Positions 46,609 through 55,460 are shown, counted from the first letter of the stretch. The stretch: 64,000 nucleotides of DNA from Chryseobacterium sp. JAH (GCF_001507335.1 NZ_LMAH01000002.1:310001-374000); one strand, 5' to 3'. Numbers and translations: made by a program. The notes: generated by a model from the sequence alone, not told the origin.

Positions 46609-47054
46609 AATTAATGAAATTTATGACATTAAAAACAAAATTATTTAAGAAACTTTTAGAGATATTAAGAAATATTTCATAAAAATTAAAGATTTTACTT
46701 TTTTATACTTTATAGATAGGTACTAAGACAGTCATAAAAGTATGCTTGTATTGAGTACCACAGCAGAATATGGGCAACAGGACCAAGTTGCTGCATAACT
46801 TAAATTAAAAATATTTCGTTGCTTATTATTGCTCTGTAAGAATAATACTTAATCTTTCACATCAAATTGTGGATATAATTGTAATTAAAATAGCTTCCCA
46901 TTCTTTCTCAGACGAATAAAAACTTTGTAAAACGGGTTAAATAAATTTACAAAACACTGATATTCAAAATAATAAAACTTTACTAAACTCATACATTTCA
47001 TTTACAAACTGCAGTGTCAATTACCTGCTAATTTTACTTCAACAAAAAAATTTT
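46609..47054. other. Intergenic stretch, 446 bp, no gene seen
   Basis: AT-rich. The left 40 nt hold the divergent promoter region of the protease gene. The centre (about 46735-46800) is less AT-rich, with GGTACT and AGTACC about 35 nt apart, but no open frame or stable hairpin that I can defend. It may be a decayed element. Confidence 0.3.
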
Positions 47055-47990
47055 ATGAAAAAGTATATTTTATTATTAGCCGTAGCAAACTGTTTAACCA
47101 TGTGTAAGAAAGGTGAAGCTATACAATCTGAATTGGAAAACACCATTGATTCAGCAAGCAGTAAAGCAACAAACGTAAAAAATGAAATTGAAAAAGTAAG
47201 CAATAATGCTGAAGCTATCTATGACTCAGCAAACATTAAAATTAAAGATTTTGAAAAAGCGAAAAGTGACGTTACTGAGAAAATAGAATCAACTTCAAAA
47301 AGCATTGATTCTCTCTCCGACATAATATCTGATATGAAACTGGTGTCTAAACTAGAGAAAAAAGACTCTGCCAAAAAAACATCAGAAAAAATAATAGTTA
47401 ATGTTCCTGCACCAAAAATCATTAAAGAAACTAAAATCATCTATAAAGACAAGCCTAAAAGCAATAGTGAAACCTTAGCAGTTTCTAAAAACAAAATACT
47501 CAAATCAGGAATCCTTGAACTGAATGTAAATGACGCAGAAACGGCAAAAGAGATCGTAAAAGAACAAGTAAAAAAATATGATGGATTTATAAGAAGCGAG
47601 AACATTTCTTTAAATAACGACGATAGAAAAATCGCATATCTGAAGGTGAAGGTGCCTATTCAAAAATTTGACTATCTGATGGAAGATCTGAGCTATAATA
47701 TTGGTGAAATTGAAAATAAGGGAATTGATGTTTCCGGACAGGATTTTGTAAACAATACTTTATGTGATATAGAAATTACTTTATACGGAACAGGAAATAA
47801 TGAATTAATCCAAGCATCTAAACCCGAAACTTTCGGAGCAAAATCTCTTGCTGCAGTTTCGTCAGGCTGGAATGTTATCACTTCAATATTCCTGTTTATC
47901 CTTCCGCTTTGGCCTATATTTTTACTTGCCGGAATCGGATATTATTTTTACAAAAAGAAAAATTCTTCGGAAAATAATTCAAACTCTTAA
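47055..47990 (+). CDS. DUF4349 domain protein, probable lipoprotein
   Basis: 311 aa. The N-terminus (YILLLAVANCLTMCKKGEA) fits a lipoprotein signal with Cys near residue 17. Residues about 25-110 are helical and Lys/Glu/Ser-rich, a likely coiled coil. DUF4349 follows (about 155-250; KSGILELNVNDAETAKEIV, KYDGFIRSENISL, YLKVKVPIQKFDYLMEDLSYNIGEI), then one membrane segment (VITSIFLFILPLWPIFLLAGIGYYFY) and a short basic tail. In other family members a long coiled coil lies between DUF4349 and the membrane segment; here it is reduced and a coiled coil precedes the domain instead. Function unknown. Confidence 0.8.
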   Translation: MKKYILLLAVANCLTMCKKGEAIQSELENTIDSASSKATNVKNEIEKVSNNAEAIYDSANIKIKDFEKAKSDVTEKIESTSKSIDSLSDIISDMKLVSKLEKKDSAKKTSEKIIVNVPAPKIIKETKIIYKDKPKSNSETLAVSKNKILKSGILELNVNDAETAKEIVKEQVKKYDGFIRSENISLNNDDRKIAYLKVKVPIQKFDYLMEDLSYNIGEIENKGIDVSGQDFVNNTLCDIEITLYGTGNNELIQASKPETFGAKSLAAVSSGWNVITSIFLFILPLWPIFLLAGIGYYFYKKKNSSENNSNS

Positions 47991-48176
47991 AAAGAAATTT
48001 CAATCTAATTTTAAGTACAATTTTCAATCAGAACAGAAAACCCTTATAGATTTGTAGTACAGAAAACTATTAATTTTGCACTAAAGAACAGAAGTCAATT
48101 TAACCTCAAGGTATATTTTGAATCAAAAAGTAAACAATTAGAATTTTCATATTAATGTTTGTGATTTGGTGTAAAG

Positions 48177-48206
48177 TAAAAGGCTCTCAATTTGAGAGCC
48201 TTTTAT
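48177..48206 (-). terminator. Terminator after the 121-aa membrane protein gene
   Basis: The stem AAAAGGCTCTCAA / TTGAGAGCCTTTT is perfect, with A/T runs on both sides, and lies just beyond the stop at 48209. Confidence 0.82.
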
Positions 48207-48208
48207 GA

Positions 48209-48574
48209 TTATTTCATATTCACTATTTTATCTACAACAAACTTTGTATTTCCCCTCCAAGGCAGAGTTCCGTTGTATTCTTTGTAATGAAGATCAAAGG
48301 TTTTACCACTGTTGAGTTCCAGTTGTTTGAAGATTTCAGGATCTTTTACAGAAAATTCAAACTCATAACTAGTTACCGTTCCTGTTTTTCCTCTTCCAAA
48401 ACCTTCCTGGATCAGTTTACCCTCGTAAGTTTTAAAAATATAGCCTTTATTGATGGCATAATTCAGATATCCGGATTTCACACCTTCTCCAAAAACGAAG
48501 AAAAACTTATACCAGATAAAAACTCCTACAAGAAGTAAAACAACTCCCAAAGTGAGCAACCAAGATTTTTTCAT
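48209..48574 (-). CDS. Hypothetical membrane-anchored protein
   Basis: 121 aa: an N-terminal membrane anchor (WLLTLGVVLLLVGVFIWYKFF) followed by a beta-rich soluble domain with GEGVKSGYLNYAINKGYIFKTYEG, EGFGRGKTGTVTSYEFEFSV and DLHYKEYNGTLPWRGNTKF. No known family recognised with certainty. I recall similar short proteins in Flavobacteriia carrying an inherited and implausible '6-phosphogluconate dehydrogenase' label; nothing here supports an enzyme of that kind. It lies 33 nt upstream of the acyl-CoA dehydrogenase stop on the same strand, with its own terminator. Confidence 0.75.
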   Translation of the reverse strand: MKKSWLLTLGVVLLLVGVFIWYKFFFVFGEGVKSGYLNYAINKGYIFKTYEGKLIQEGFGRGKTGTVTSYEFEFSVKDPEIFKQLELNSGKTFDLHYKEYNGTLPWRGNTKFVVDKIVNMK

Positions 48575-48607
48575 ACAGAATATTTAGTGTTTTTACATTT
48601 ACTTTGA

Positions 48608-49747
48608 TTATTTTGAAATACTTCTCGAAATCACAATTTTCTGAATTTCAGAAGTCCCTTCATAAATCTGAGTAATTTTCGCATCTCTCATCAATCTTTC
48701 TACGTGGTATTCTTTTACGTAACCATAGCCTCCGTGAATTTGTACTGCTTCGATGGTAGTATCCATTGCAACCTGAGAAGAATACAATTTAGCCATTGCT
48801 CCAATTTCAGAAATATCTTTTCCAGCATCTTTCTCTACAGCAGCTTTAAAGCAAAGCATTCTCGCAGCAGTAATCTGAGTTGCCATATCTGCCAATTTAA
48901 AAGCAATTGCCTGATGATTGATGATTTCAGTTTTAAATGCTTTTCTTGTTTTGGCATATTTCAGAGCCATTTCGTAAGCTCCTGAAGCGATTCCTAAAGC
49001 CTGTGAAGCAATCCCGATTCTACCACCATTTAAAACAGCCATTGCAAAATTGAAACCGAAACCGTCTTCCCCGATTCTGTTTTCTTTAGGTACTTTTACG
49101 TTATTGAAAAGTAAAGAATGGGTATCACTTCCTCTGATTCCCAATTTATCTTCTTTTGGTCCTATCTCAAAACCTTCCCATCCTTTTTCTACGATGAAAG
49201 CGTTGATCCCTTTATGCTTTTTCTCAGGATCAGTCTGTGCAATAACAATATAATAAGAAGCTGTTCCTCCGTTGGTGATCCAGTTTTTCACACCGTTTAA
49301 AAGATAATAATCTCCTTTGTCTTCTGCAGTTGTTTTCTGAGAAGTTGCATCAGAACCAGCTTCTGGCTCAGACAAAGCAAATGCTCCGATTACCTGACCA
49401 CTTGCCAATGGCGTAAGATATTTTACTTTCTGCTCTTCAGAAGCATATTTTTCAAGACCTGCACAAACCAATGAGTTATTTACAGACATCACAACTGCTG
49501 CAGAAGCATCAATTTTTGCAATTTCTTCCATGGCCAAAACGTAAGAAACGCTATCCATCCCGGCCCCGCCATATTTAGGATCAACCATCATCCCCAAAAG
49601 TCCCATTTCTCCCATTTTCTTCACCTGCTCAGTAGGAAATTTCTGGTCACGGTCTCTTTCTATTACTCCCGGTAAGAGCTCGTTTTGTGCAAAATCTCTT
49701 GCTGCCTGCTGAATCATCAGCTGTTCTTCTGATAAATTAAAGTCCAT
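48608..49747 (-). CDS. Acyl-CoA dehydrogenase
   Basis: 379 aa flavoprotein that makes the 2,3-double bond in acyl-CoA, the first step of beta-oxidation. N-terminal helical domain, then GAFALSEPEAGSDATSQ (flavin and substrate site), NWITNGG, and RGSDTHSLLF. Near the C-terminus the catalytic base Glu lies in QIYEGTSEIQKIVISR (about residue 362), with the preceding GGYGYVKEYHVERLMRDAK. The motif set matches short/medium-chain dehydrogenases. It is divergent from the acyl-CoA ligase at 49988, so the two are likely regulated together. The 240-bp gap holds no clear promoter consensus. Confidence 0.93.
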   Translation of the reverse strand: MDFNLSEEQLMIQQAARDFAQNELLPGVIERDRDQKFPTEQVKKMGEMGLLGMMVDPKYGGAGMDSVSYVLAMEEIAKIDASAAVVMSVNNSLVCAGLEKYASEEQKVKYLTPLASGQVIGAFALSEPEAGSDATSQKTTAEDKGDYYLLNGVKNWITNGGTASYYIVIAQTDPEKKHKGINAFIVEKGWEGFEIGPKEDKLGIRGSDTHSLLFNNVKVPKENRIGEDGFGFNFAMAVLNGGRIGIASQALGIASGAYEMALKYAKTRKAFKTEIINHQAIAFKLADMATQITAARMLCFKAAVEKDAGKDISEIGAMAKLYSSQVAMDTTIEAVQIHGGYGYVKEYHVERLMRDAKITQIYEGTSEIQKIVISRSISK

Positions 49748-49987
49748 AAAATTATAATTAGATGGTCGTAAATTTACACTTTTTAACCAAATCTGAAAAC
49801 ACTAACGGGATTAAGTGGTATGAACTTGCAATTTTCCTTTATTCATAAGGTTTTACGAAGGAAACAAATACTAAAAACATCGTTACAGTTGTGCTCTTTT
49901 TGTACTTAATTATTTATTTGAAAATTCTCAATTTATAATTAAAAAAAATGCTTATATTTAAATTCTTTACTAAATATATAATAAATT

Positions 49988-51766
49988 ATGTCAATTAAAA
50001 GATTATTCGATATACCACACCTTGCTCTGGAAAAATTTCCTAATGATGTCATGTTTGCCACAAAACATCAGGGAGAATGGCAAAAAACATCTACACAGGA
50101 ATTTATCAATCAGGGAAATAAGATTTCCAGAGGTCTTTTGAAGCTCGGTATAAAACCAGGTGATAAAATAGCATTAATTACGACCAATTCGCGTACAGAA
50201 TGGGCAGTTATGGATCTTGGCCTTTCGCAGATTGGTGTTGTATCTGTTCCCGTCTACCCTAGTATTTCGCCGGAAGACTATGAATTCATCTTTAATAATG
50301 CAGAAATAAAATACTGTTTCGTTTCAGATAAGGAGCTTCTTGCCAAAGTGATGAAAATTAAACATAATGTAGCATCACTACAAGGTGTTTTTACATTTGA
50401 CAACGTTACAGGTGCAGCAAACTGGAAAGAAATTTTAGATTTGGGAGACGATGATTCTACACAAATTGAAGTTGAAGATCTTTCAAAAGCTATAAATACT
50501 CAAGATTTAGCCACTTTAATATATACTTCCGGAACCACAGGAAAACCGAAAGGGGTGATGTTGACTCATGAAAATATTGTATCGAATGTTTTAGGCTCAA
50601 TCCCCCGAATCCCAAAAAGAAAAAGTTTAGATTATAAGGATACAAGAGTCCTCAGCTTTTTGCCGATCTGCCATATTTTTGAAAGAATGCTTTTCTATCT
50701 TTTCCAATACAATGGTTTTTCAATCTATTTCGCTGAAAGCATCGAAAAAATGGGCGAAAATGTAAAAGAAGTAAAACCTCATTACATGAGTGTAGTTCCA
50801 CGATTGGTAGAGAAAGTTTATGACAAAATTTACAATACCGGTTCATCGGCCGGTGGTCTAAAACAGAAAATATTCTTTTGGGCCTTAAACTTAATTCAGA
50901 AAAAGAAAGAGGTAACAAAGCCTTCGGGTCTCTCTGAAATTATTGCTGACAAACTGGTCTTCAAAAAATGGAGAGAAGGTCTAGGAGGTGAAATTATCAC
51001 TTTAGTTTCAGGTTCTGCTGCCTTGTCAACAAGATTAAATTTAATGTTCCAAAACGCAGGAATTCCAATTCTTGAGGGGTATGGTTTAACGGAAACTTCA
51101 CCTGTAATCTCAGTAAACTCATTCGGCAGAATGAAAGTGGGAACTGTAGGACATCCGTTGGACAATTTAACTGTAAAAATTCAGGAAGATGGTGAAATTA
51201 CGGTAAAAGGACCATCTGTATTTAAAAGTTATTTTAAAAACGAAGAACAAACCAAAGAAACTTTCACAGAAGACGGATTTTTCAAAACAGGAGACATCGG
51301 GCACATCGACAGCGAAGGATTTTTACAGATTACCGACCGTAAAAAGGAAATGTTTAAAACTTCGGGCGGAAAATACATTGCTCCTCAAACCATTGAAAAT
51401 TTAGCCAAAGCTTCTAAGTTTATTGAGCAGGTAATGGTGGTTGGTGACGGTGAAAAAATGCCTTGTGCATTTGTACAGCCGGATTTTGAATTTGCTAAAA
51501 ACTGGGCAATGAGAAATAACCTCAGCATCGGTTCTACTCCACAGGAAATTGCTAAGAGTCCAGAACTAAAAGAAAGAATTGAAAAAGAAATTGACAACAT
51601 CAACGAGCATTTAGGAAACTGGGAACAGATCAAAAAAATCGAGCTCACTCCTGAAGTCTGGAGCATTGAAGCCGGACTTCTGACTCCTACTCTTAAACTG
51701 AAAAGAAAGGCGGTGAAAGAGAAGTTCAAAGACCTTTATGATAAAATGTATGGTCACCACGACTAA
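49988..51766 (+). CDS. Long-chain fatty acid-CoA ligase (AMP-dependent)
   Basis: 592 aa of the FadD-like subgroup usual in Bacteroidota. It activates fatty acids to acyl-CoA using ATP. The P-loop-like motif YTSGTTGKPKGVMLTHENI lies near 179, EGYGLTETSPVIS near the hinge, and FKTGDIGHIDSEGFLQITDRKKEMFKTSGGKYI in the C-terminal lid, with the conserved Lys in the end part LTPTLKLKRKAVKEKF. It probably feeds the divergent acyl-CoA dehydrogenase. Confidence 0.94.
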   Translation: MSIKRLFDIPHLALEKFPNDVMFATKHQGEWQKTSTQEFINQGNKISRGLLKLGIKPGDKIALITTNSRTEWAVMDLGLSQIGVVSVPVYPSISPEDYEFIFNNAEIKYCFVSDKELLAKVMKIKHNVASLQGVFTFDNVTGAANWKEILDLGDDDSTQIEVEDLSKAINTQDLATLIYTSGTTGKPKGVMLTHENIVSNVLGSIPRIPKRKSLDYKDTRVLSFLPICHIFERMLFYLFQYNGFSIYFAESIEKMGENVKEVKPHYMSVVPRLVEKVYDKIYNTGSSAGGLKQKIFFWALNLIQKKKEVTKPSGLSEIIADKLVFKKWREGLGGEIITLVSGSAALSTRLNLMFQNAGIPILEGYGLTETSPVISVNSFGRMKVGTVGHPLDNLTVKIQEDGEITVKGPSVFKSYFKNEEQTKETFTEDGFFKTGDIGHIDSEGFLQITDRKKEMFKTSGGKYIAPQTIENLAKASKFIEQVMVVGDGEKMPCAFVQPDFEFAKNWAMRNNLSIGSTPQEIAKSPELKERIEKEIDNINEHLGNWEQIKKIELTPEVWSIEAGLLTPTLKLKRKAVKEKFKDLYDKMYGHHD

Positions 51767-51770
51767 AATA

Positions 51771-51804
51771 AAAAACCGTTTCAGTTTCGAAGCGGTTTTT
51801 TTTA
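51771..51804 (+). terminator. Terminator after the acyl-CoA ligase gene
   Basis: The stem AAAACCGTTTC / GAAGCGGTTTT (one wobble) is followed by a run of T. It starts 4 nt after the stop. Confidence 0.82.
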
Positions 51805-51954
51805 TCAACATTAATTGCAAAAATAGTTTTGTCAGAAATAAAAATCAACTCTAATAAGATTAATAATAATAAAGATTAGTCAATATATAAAATAAAATCG
51901 TCTCTCAAAAATATGGAGTGATAATAATATCGTCAGCCATAAAGTTTAAAACAA

Positions 51955-51989
51955 TAAAAAACGGCTTCAAAAATTTGAAGCCGTTTTTT
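51955..51989 (-). terminator. Terminator after the Nif3-coiled-coil pair
   Basis: The stem AAAAAACGGCTTCAAA / TTTGAAGCCGTTTTTT is perfect with a 2-nt centre, flanked by A and T runs. The 150 bp between it and 51804 hold nothing recognisable. Confidence 0.85.
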
Positions 51990-52009
51990 ATGTTTATAAG
52001 AAGTCTGTA

Positions 52010-52786
52010 TTAGAATTTAATCACAGCATTCATTTTTTCAGTTTCTTCGTTTACCAACTCATCGTCCACAAGAATTTTTCCAGAATGCTCATCGATGATG
52101 ATTTTCTTTCTCTGAGCAATTTCCATCTGCTTTTGTGGTGGAATAGTGAAGAAAGATCCTTTTGGAGCACCTCTCTCAAGACCTACAACTGCAAGACCTG
52201 TAGAAGAGTTTGTTCTGATTCTGTGGTAAGAAGCCAATAATCTTTCGTCAATTTTAGAAGCAAATTCTTCAGATTTTGTAATCAGATAATCTTCCTCTTT
52301 CTGCGTTTCAGAGATTAAACCTTCCAATTCTTCTTTTTTGAATTTAAGGTGATTTTTTAAATCTTCAATTTTAGAGTTCAGTTCATTCAAAGTTTCCTCT
52401 TTATGACCGATTTTAGCTCCGAATTCTTTGATTCTTTTGTCAGAAAGCTGAATCTCAAGTTCCTGATATTCGATTTCCTTTCCTAAAGCTTCAAATTCTT
52501 TATTGTTCCTTACGTTGTCCTGTTGAGATTTGTATTTATCGATCAAAGTTTTAGCATGATTGATCACTTCATTTTTGGTGCTGATCTGATCATTTTGTTC
52601 TTTAATCTCTGCGTGAAATTTTTCCGCTCTTTTTTCTAGGCCTTCAATCTCAATTTCAAGATCTTCAACCTCGATTGGCAATTCTCCTCTTGTATTTCGG
52701 ATCTCATCCAATCTTGAATCGATGATTTGCAAATCGTATAAAGCTCTTAATTTTTCTTCAACTGAAATTTCGGTGATTTTTGCCAT
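52010..52786 (-). CDS. Coiled-coil protein of the 'zinc ribbon' (CT398/C4-type) family, with the cysteines lost
   Basis: 258 aa. Long coiled coil over about 15-185 (heptads such as DLEIEIEGLEKRAEKFHAEI and EIQLSDKRIKEFGAKIGHKEETLNEL), then the conserved tail AVVGLERGAPKGSFFTIPPQKQMEI, RKKIIIDEHSGKILVDDELV. Relatives have two CxxC pairs in this tail to bind zinc (usual pattern C-G-G-C-F before IPPQ, and C-E-x-C-G-R-I-L-x-D). Here those positions read PKGSF and DEHSG, so all four are gone while the surrounding fold is kept. It starts 2 nt after the Nif3 stop; the pairing with Nif3 is common. The precise function is unknown. Confidence 0.88.
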   Translation of the reverse strand: MAKITEISVEEKLRALYDLQIIDSRLDEIRNTRGELPIEVEDLEIEIEGLEKRAEKFHAEIKEQNDQISTKNEVINHAKTLIDKYKSQQDNVRNNKEFEALGKEIEYQELEIQLSDKRIKEFGAKIGHKEETLNELNSKIEDLKNHLKFKKEELEGLISETQKEEDYLITKSEEFASKIDERLLASYHRIRTNSSTGLAVVGLERGAPKGSFFTIPPQKQMEIAQRKKIIIDEHSGKILVDDELVNEETEKMNAVIKF

Positions 52787-52788
52787 AT

Positions 52789-53886
52789 CTATAGGAAATA
52801 ATTTACTGGGTTTGTTTTTTCACTAGATTTTAAGACTGCAAATGTACTAAATTTTTGTGACAAAATTTCAAATAATTGTTGACTTACCAATTGCTCAGAT
52901 TCGTAATGTCCTATATCACAAATCAGCATTTTAGATTCTGCCAGAAAATAATCATGGTATTTAAGATCTCCGGTGAGATAGGCGTCGCATTTTTTTGAAA
53001 CCGCAGCTTTTATTCCGCTTGCGCCCGAACCTCCCAAAACGCCGACCTTTTTAATTTTTTTATTATTTAGATCTGAATGTTTAATGATATTTAAACTAAA
53101 TTGATCTTTTACAAAACTCAGAAAATCTTTTTCATCCATTTCAGTTTCAAATTCACCATACATTCCTAAACCAGAATAATGATTTTCATTTTCCAGCTGA
53201 TAAATCTGATGTGCCACCTCTTCGTAAGGATGAGCTGCTTTCATTGCTGCAACAATCTGGTTTTGTTTAAAAGATTCAAAAATAACAGAAATCATATCCT
53301 CATCTGCATTTTCACGAATATTTTGCTGCCCTGAAAAAGGATTCGAACCTACAGTAGGTCTGAAAGTTCCCTTACCTTCAATTTTAAAACTGCATTCATC
53401 ATAAAAACCAATGTTTCCAGCTCCTGCAGAGAAAAGCGCCTCTTTTACATTTTCAGAATATTCTCTGGGAACAAAAACGGTCAGCTGTTTCAAATTATTT
53501 TTTTTAGGCTGAAGAATTTTTAGATTTTTCAAACCTAAAAGATTGCAGATTCCTGCATTTACTCCACGAAAATCATTATCAAAAGCGGTATGAATGGCAT
53601 AAATTGCCACTTTATTCTCAATAGCCTTCAAAACTGCTCGTTCTACATAATTTTTACCTGTAAGAGATTTTAAACCAGAAAAAATGATCGGATGAAAACA
53701 AACAATCAAATTACAATTTCTTTGAACAGCTTCATCAACCACACTTTCCAAAGCATCGTGACATACTAAAATTCCGGAAACATTACGTTCAGAGAGACCA
53801 CATAGAAGTCCTACATTATCAAAGTCTTCTGCTTGTGGCATTGCGATATGCTTTTCAATCTCTGCAATTACTTTTTGTATTGTCAT
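52789..53886 (-). CDS. Nif3-like dinuclear metal centre protein (NGG1p-interacting factor family)
   Basis: 365 aa, long form with a PII-like insert between the two Nif3 halves (about 135-235; KQLTVFVPREYSENVKEALFSAGAGNIG). Metal-binding motifs: DNVGLLCG near the N-terminus, FHPIIFSGLK and IHTAFDN, and VLGGSGASGIKAA with DIGHYESE at the C-terminal half. Members are hexamers with two metal ions of uncertain enzymatic role, sometimes annotated as GTP cyclohydrolase I type 2; that label is not supported by specific evidence here. It is co-transcribed with the coiled-coil protein at 52010 and divergent from the potassium channel. Confidence 0.92.
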   Translation of the reverse strand: MTIQKVIAEIEKHIAMPQAEDFDNVGLLCGLSERNVSGILVCHDALESVVDEAVQRNCNLIVCFHPIIFSGLKSLTGKNYVERAVLKAIENKVAIYAIHTAFDNDFRGVNAGICNLLGLKNLKILQPKKNNLKQLTVFVPREYSENVKEALFSAGAGNIGFYDECSFKIEGKGTFRPTVGSNPFSGQQNIRENADEDMISVIFESFKQNQIVAAMKAAHPYEEVAHQIYQLENENHYSGLGMYGEFETEMDEKDFLSFVKDQFSLNIIKHSDLNNKKIKKVGVLGGSGASGIKAAVSKKCDAYLTGDLKYHDYFLAESKMLICDIGHYESEQLVSQQLFEILSQKFSTFAVLKSSEKTNPVNYFL

Positions 53887-53950
53887 TTTATTCTGTAAGT
53901 TTGTTTACGAAAATAGGGATAATTTGCTAAATTTAAAAAAAACTCTGATC

Positions 53951-54778
53951 ATGGAGAAAGAACATAATCTTGTACCGGGAGATAAACTCTGGAAAAGATT
54001 CCTGTACCGTGTAATTTACCGGTCAGACACTAAGTTGGGCAAATTGTTTGACGTTGCACTCCTCTCTCTGATTCTGGTAAGTACTTCGATCATCATGATG
54101 GAGAGCATACCGAAACTCGACAAAAAATTCCACGTTTATTTCATCATCTGTGAATGGATTATTTCTGTAATTTTCACGGCAGAATACTGGATGAGAATAG
54201 CAGTCGTTAAAAATAAAAAACATTACATCTTTAGTTTTTTTGGAATCATAGATTTTCTTTCTCTTGTTCCGTTTTATCTGAGTTTCTTTTTTCCTGTCAC
54301 CAAATATTTTCTGATTTTCAGAATGCTGAGAATGTTGAGAGTTTTTAGGATTTTTAATTTGCTGGATTTTATGAACGATGGTTTTGTCATTGTGAGAGCT
54401 TTGAAAAACAGTTCACGGAAAATTTACATTTTCCTTTTATTTTTAATCATATTCTCGGTTATCGTTGGTTCTCTAATGTTTATGGTAGAAGGTGGAAGAC
54501 CGGGATTTGAGACGATTCCGCAATCGATTTACTGGGCAGTGGTTACAGTGACAACAGTAGGATACGGCGATGTCTCTCCTATTACCCCGATGGGTAAATT
54601 CTTTGCTGTGATTTTGATGTTGGCAGGGTATTCTATCATCGCAGTCCCTACCGGAATTGTAACTGCCGAAATGAGAAACAAAAGACAAAACCTTGAATTG
54701 ATCTGCGAACGATGTGGAAATGAAGATATTGACGATGATGCGAGATATTGCAAGCAGTGTGGCAAGAAATTAGCATAG
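53951..54778 (+). CDS. Potassium channel, voltage-gated type, with C-terminal zinc ribbon
   Basis: 275 aa from MEKEHNLVPGDKLWKRF; an in-frame ATG 27 nt upstream (53924) would add a poor leader sequence. Six membrane segments: S4-like basic stretch FRMLRMLRVFRIFNLLDF, pore helix and selectivity filter TTVGYGD (Thr201 to Asp207), then S6 (KFFAVILMLAGYSIIAVPTGIVTAEM). The C-terminus ends in a C4 zinc ribbon, CERCGNEDIDDDARYCKQCGKKL, common in bacterial relatives. Probably a K+ channel of the inner membrane. A TAATTTG element lies upstream; the small membrane gene at 54823 follows 44 nt later. Confidence 0.9.
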   Translation: MEKEHNLVPGDKLWKRFLYRVIYRSDTKLGKLFDVALLSLILVSTSIIMMESIPKLDKKFHVYFIICEWIISVIFTAEYWMRIAVVKNKKHYIFSFFGIIDFLSLVPFYLSFFFPVTKYFLIFRMLRMLRVFRIFNLLDFMNDGFVIVRALKNSSRKIYIFLLFLIIFSVIVGSLMFMVEGGRPGFETIPQSIYWAVVTVTTVGYGDVSPITPMGKFFAVILMLAGYSIIAVPTGIVTAEMRNKRQNLELICERCGNEDIDDDARYCKQCGKKLA

Positions 54779-54822
54779 TATTTTTTATCAAATTAATCTA
54801 TTAATCTAATACCTCAAAAATC

Positions 54823-54984
54823 ATGGAACCACAAAAGAAAAACAGACCCAACAGTTTAGTGATTATCTTATTCGCTTTAATCATATTGATGATCATCATC
54901 TATTTTATACTCGTGATGTTTTTCCCGACTGTTTTTGACCTGATGAATACTGGAGATATACAACCAGTTCCACAAACTGAATAA
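54823..54984 (+). CDS. 53-aa single-span membrane microprotein
   Basis: Reading frame ATG at 54823 to TAA at 54984. A basic N-terminus (EPQKKNRPN), one strongly hydrophobic segment of about 23 residues (LVIILFALIILMIIIYFILV), a short FFPTVFDLMNTGD part and a polar tail (IQPVPQTE). It sits 44 nt after the potassium channel on the same strand, ahead of a strong GC-rich hairpin, so the pair may share a transcript. No family recognised. The composition is protein-like, with a clear charge asymmetry across the membrane segment. Confidence 0.6.
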   Translation: MEPQKKNRPNSLVIILFALIILMIIIYFILVMFFPTVFDLMNTGDIQPVPQTE

Positions 54985-55060
54985 ACACTCTTTTTTATTT
55001 AAGAACGCTTTTAAATCTTTGCAAATAATCCTGCAACCGGAAAGAATGTAATTTATAAGG

Positions 55061-55104
55061 AAAACTGCGCCGCCATTATTGACCGATGGCGGCGCAGTTT
55101 TTCT
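55061..55104 (+). terminator. GC-rich 15-bp hairpin, probable terminator
   Basis: AAACTGCGCCGCCAT (55062-55076) pairs perfectly with 55086-55100, loop of nine bases, followed by TT only a few nt long. Its G+C content is far above its surroundings. It may terminate the channel and microprotein transcript or may be a REP-like element. Confidence 0.6.
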
Positions 55105-55204
55105 GTACAGATATTAAAACTCTTATCAATTCCTGCTTAAGCATAACAATAAATACTAAAAGCACATGTGATCATTATTGAATGTCATAACCAACACAAT
55201 CTGA

Positions 55205-55460
55205 TTGAAGGAAATTCCACAAGGAATTACAGTCGTTACAAACTTAGAGAGATATCAACATTTAGATTTTCATTGTAAAATACCGCAGGTAATTATGAAA
55301 TTGTTGTTCCTTACATATTACCAAGATTAAAGAATTTATAAAATGTACATTTGGATTTATCTAAAATTTCAACTTTGTCATATTCCCTAGTACAGAAGGA
55401 ATTGATTTTGTTTTTCCTGATAATTTACCGAATATCTATAACAACAGTAATGACGACTAA
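55205..55460 (+). pseudogene. Possible decayed gene fragments
   Basis: Two open stretches in different frames read as plausible protein. 55205-55330 gives KEIPQGITVVTNLERYQHLDF and onward; 55365-55460 gives FNFVIFPSTEGIDFVFPDN and ends in NNSNDD then TAA. Stops separate them. Composition is suggestive, but stretches this short occur by chance in AT-rich DNA. No family recognised. Confidence 0.2.

Noticed and set aside
46717-46760. GGTACT / AGTACC pair as a hairpin or regulatory RNA
   Set aside because: Six-bp arms about 35 nt apart with no further pairing; expected by chance.
48209-48574. Reading the 121-aa protein as 6-phosphogluconate dehydrogenase
   Set aside because: It has a membrane anchor and is far too short, with no Rossmann fold or NADP-binding motif.
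52789-53886. Reading Nif3 as GTP cyclohydrolase I
   Set aside because: The family label is inherited; motifs fit the Nif3 metal-binding fold only, and no pathway genes for folate are nearby.
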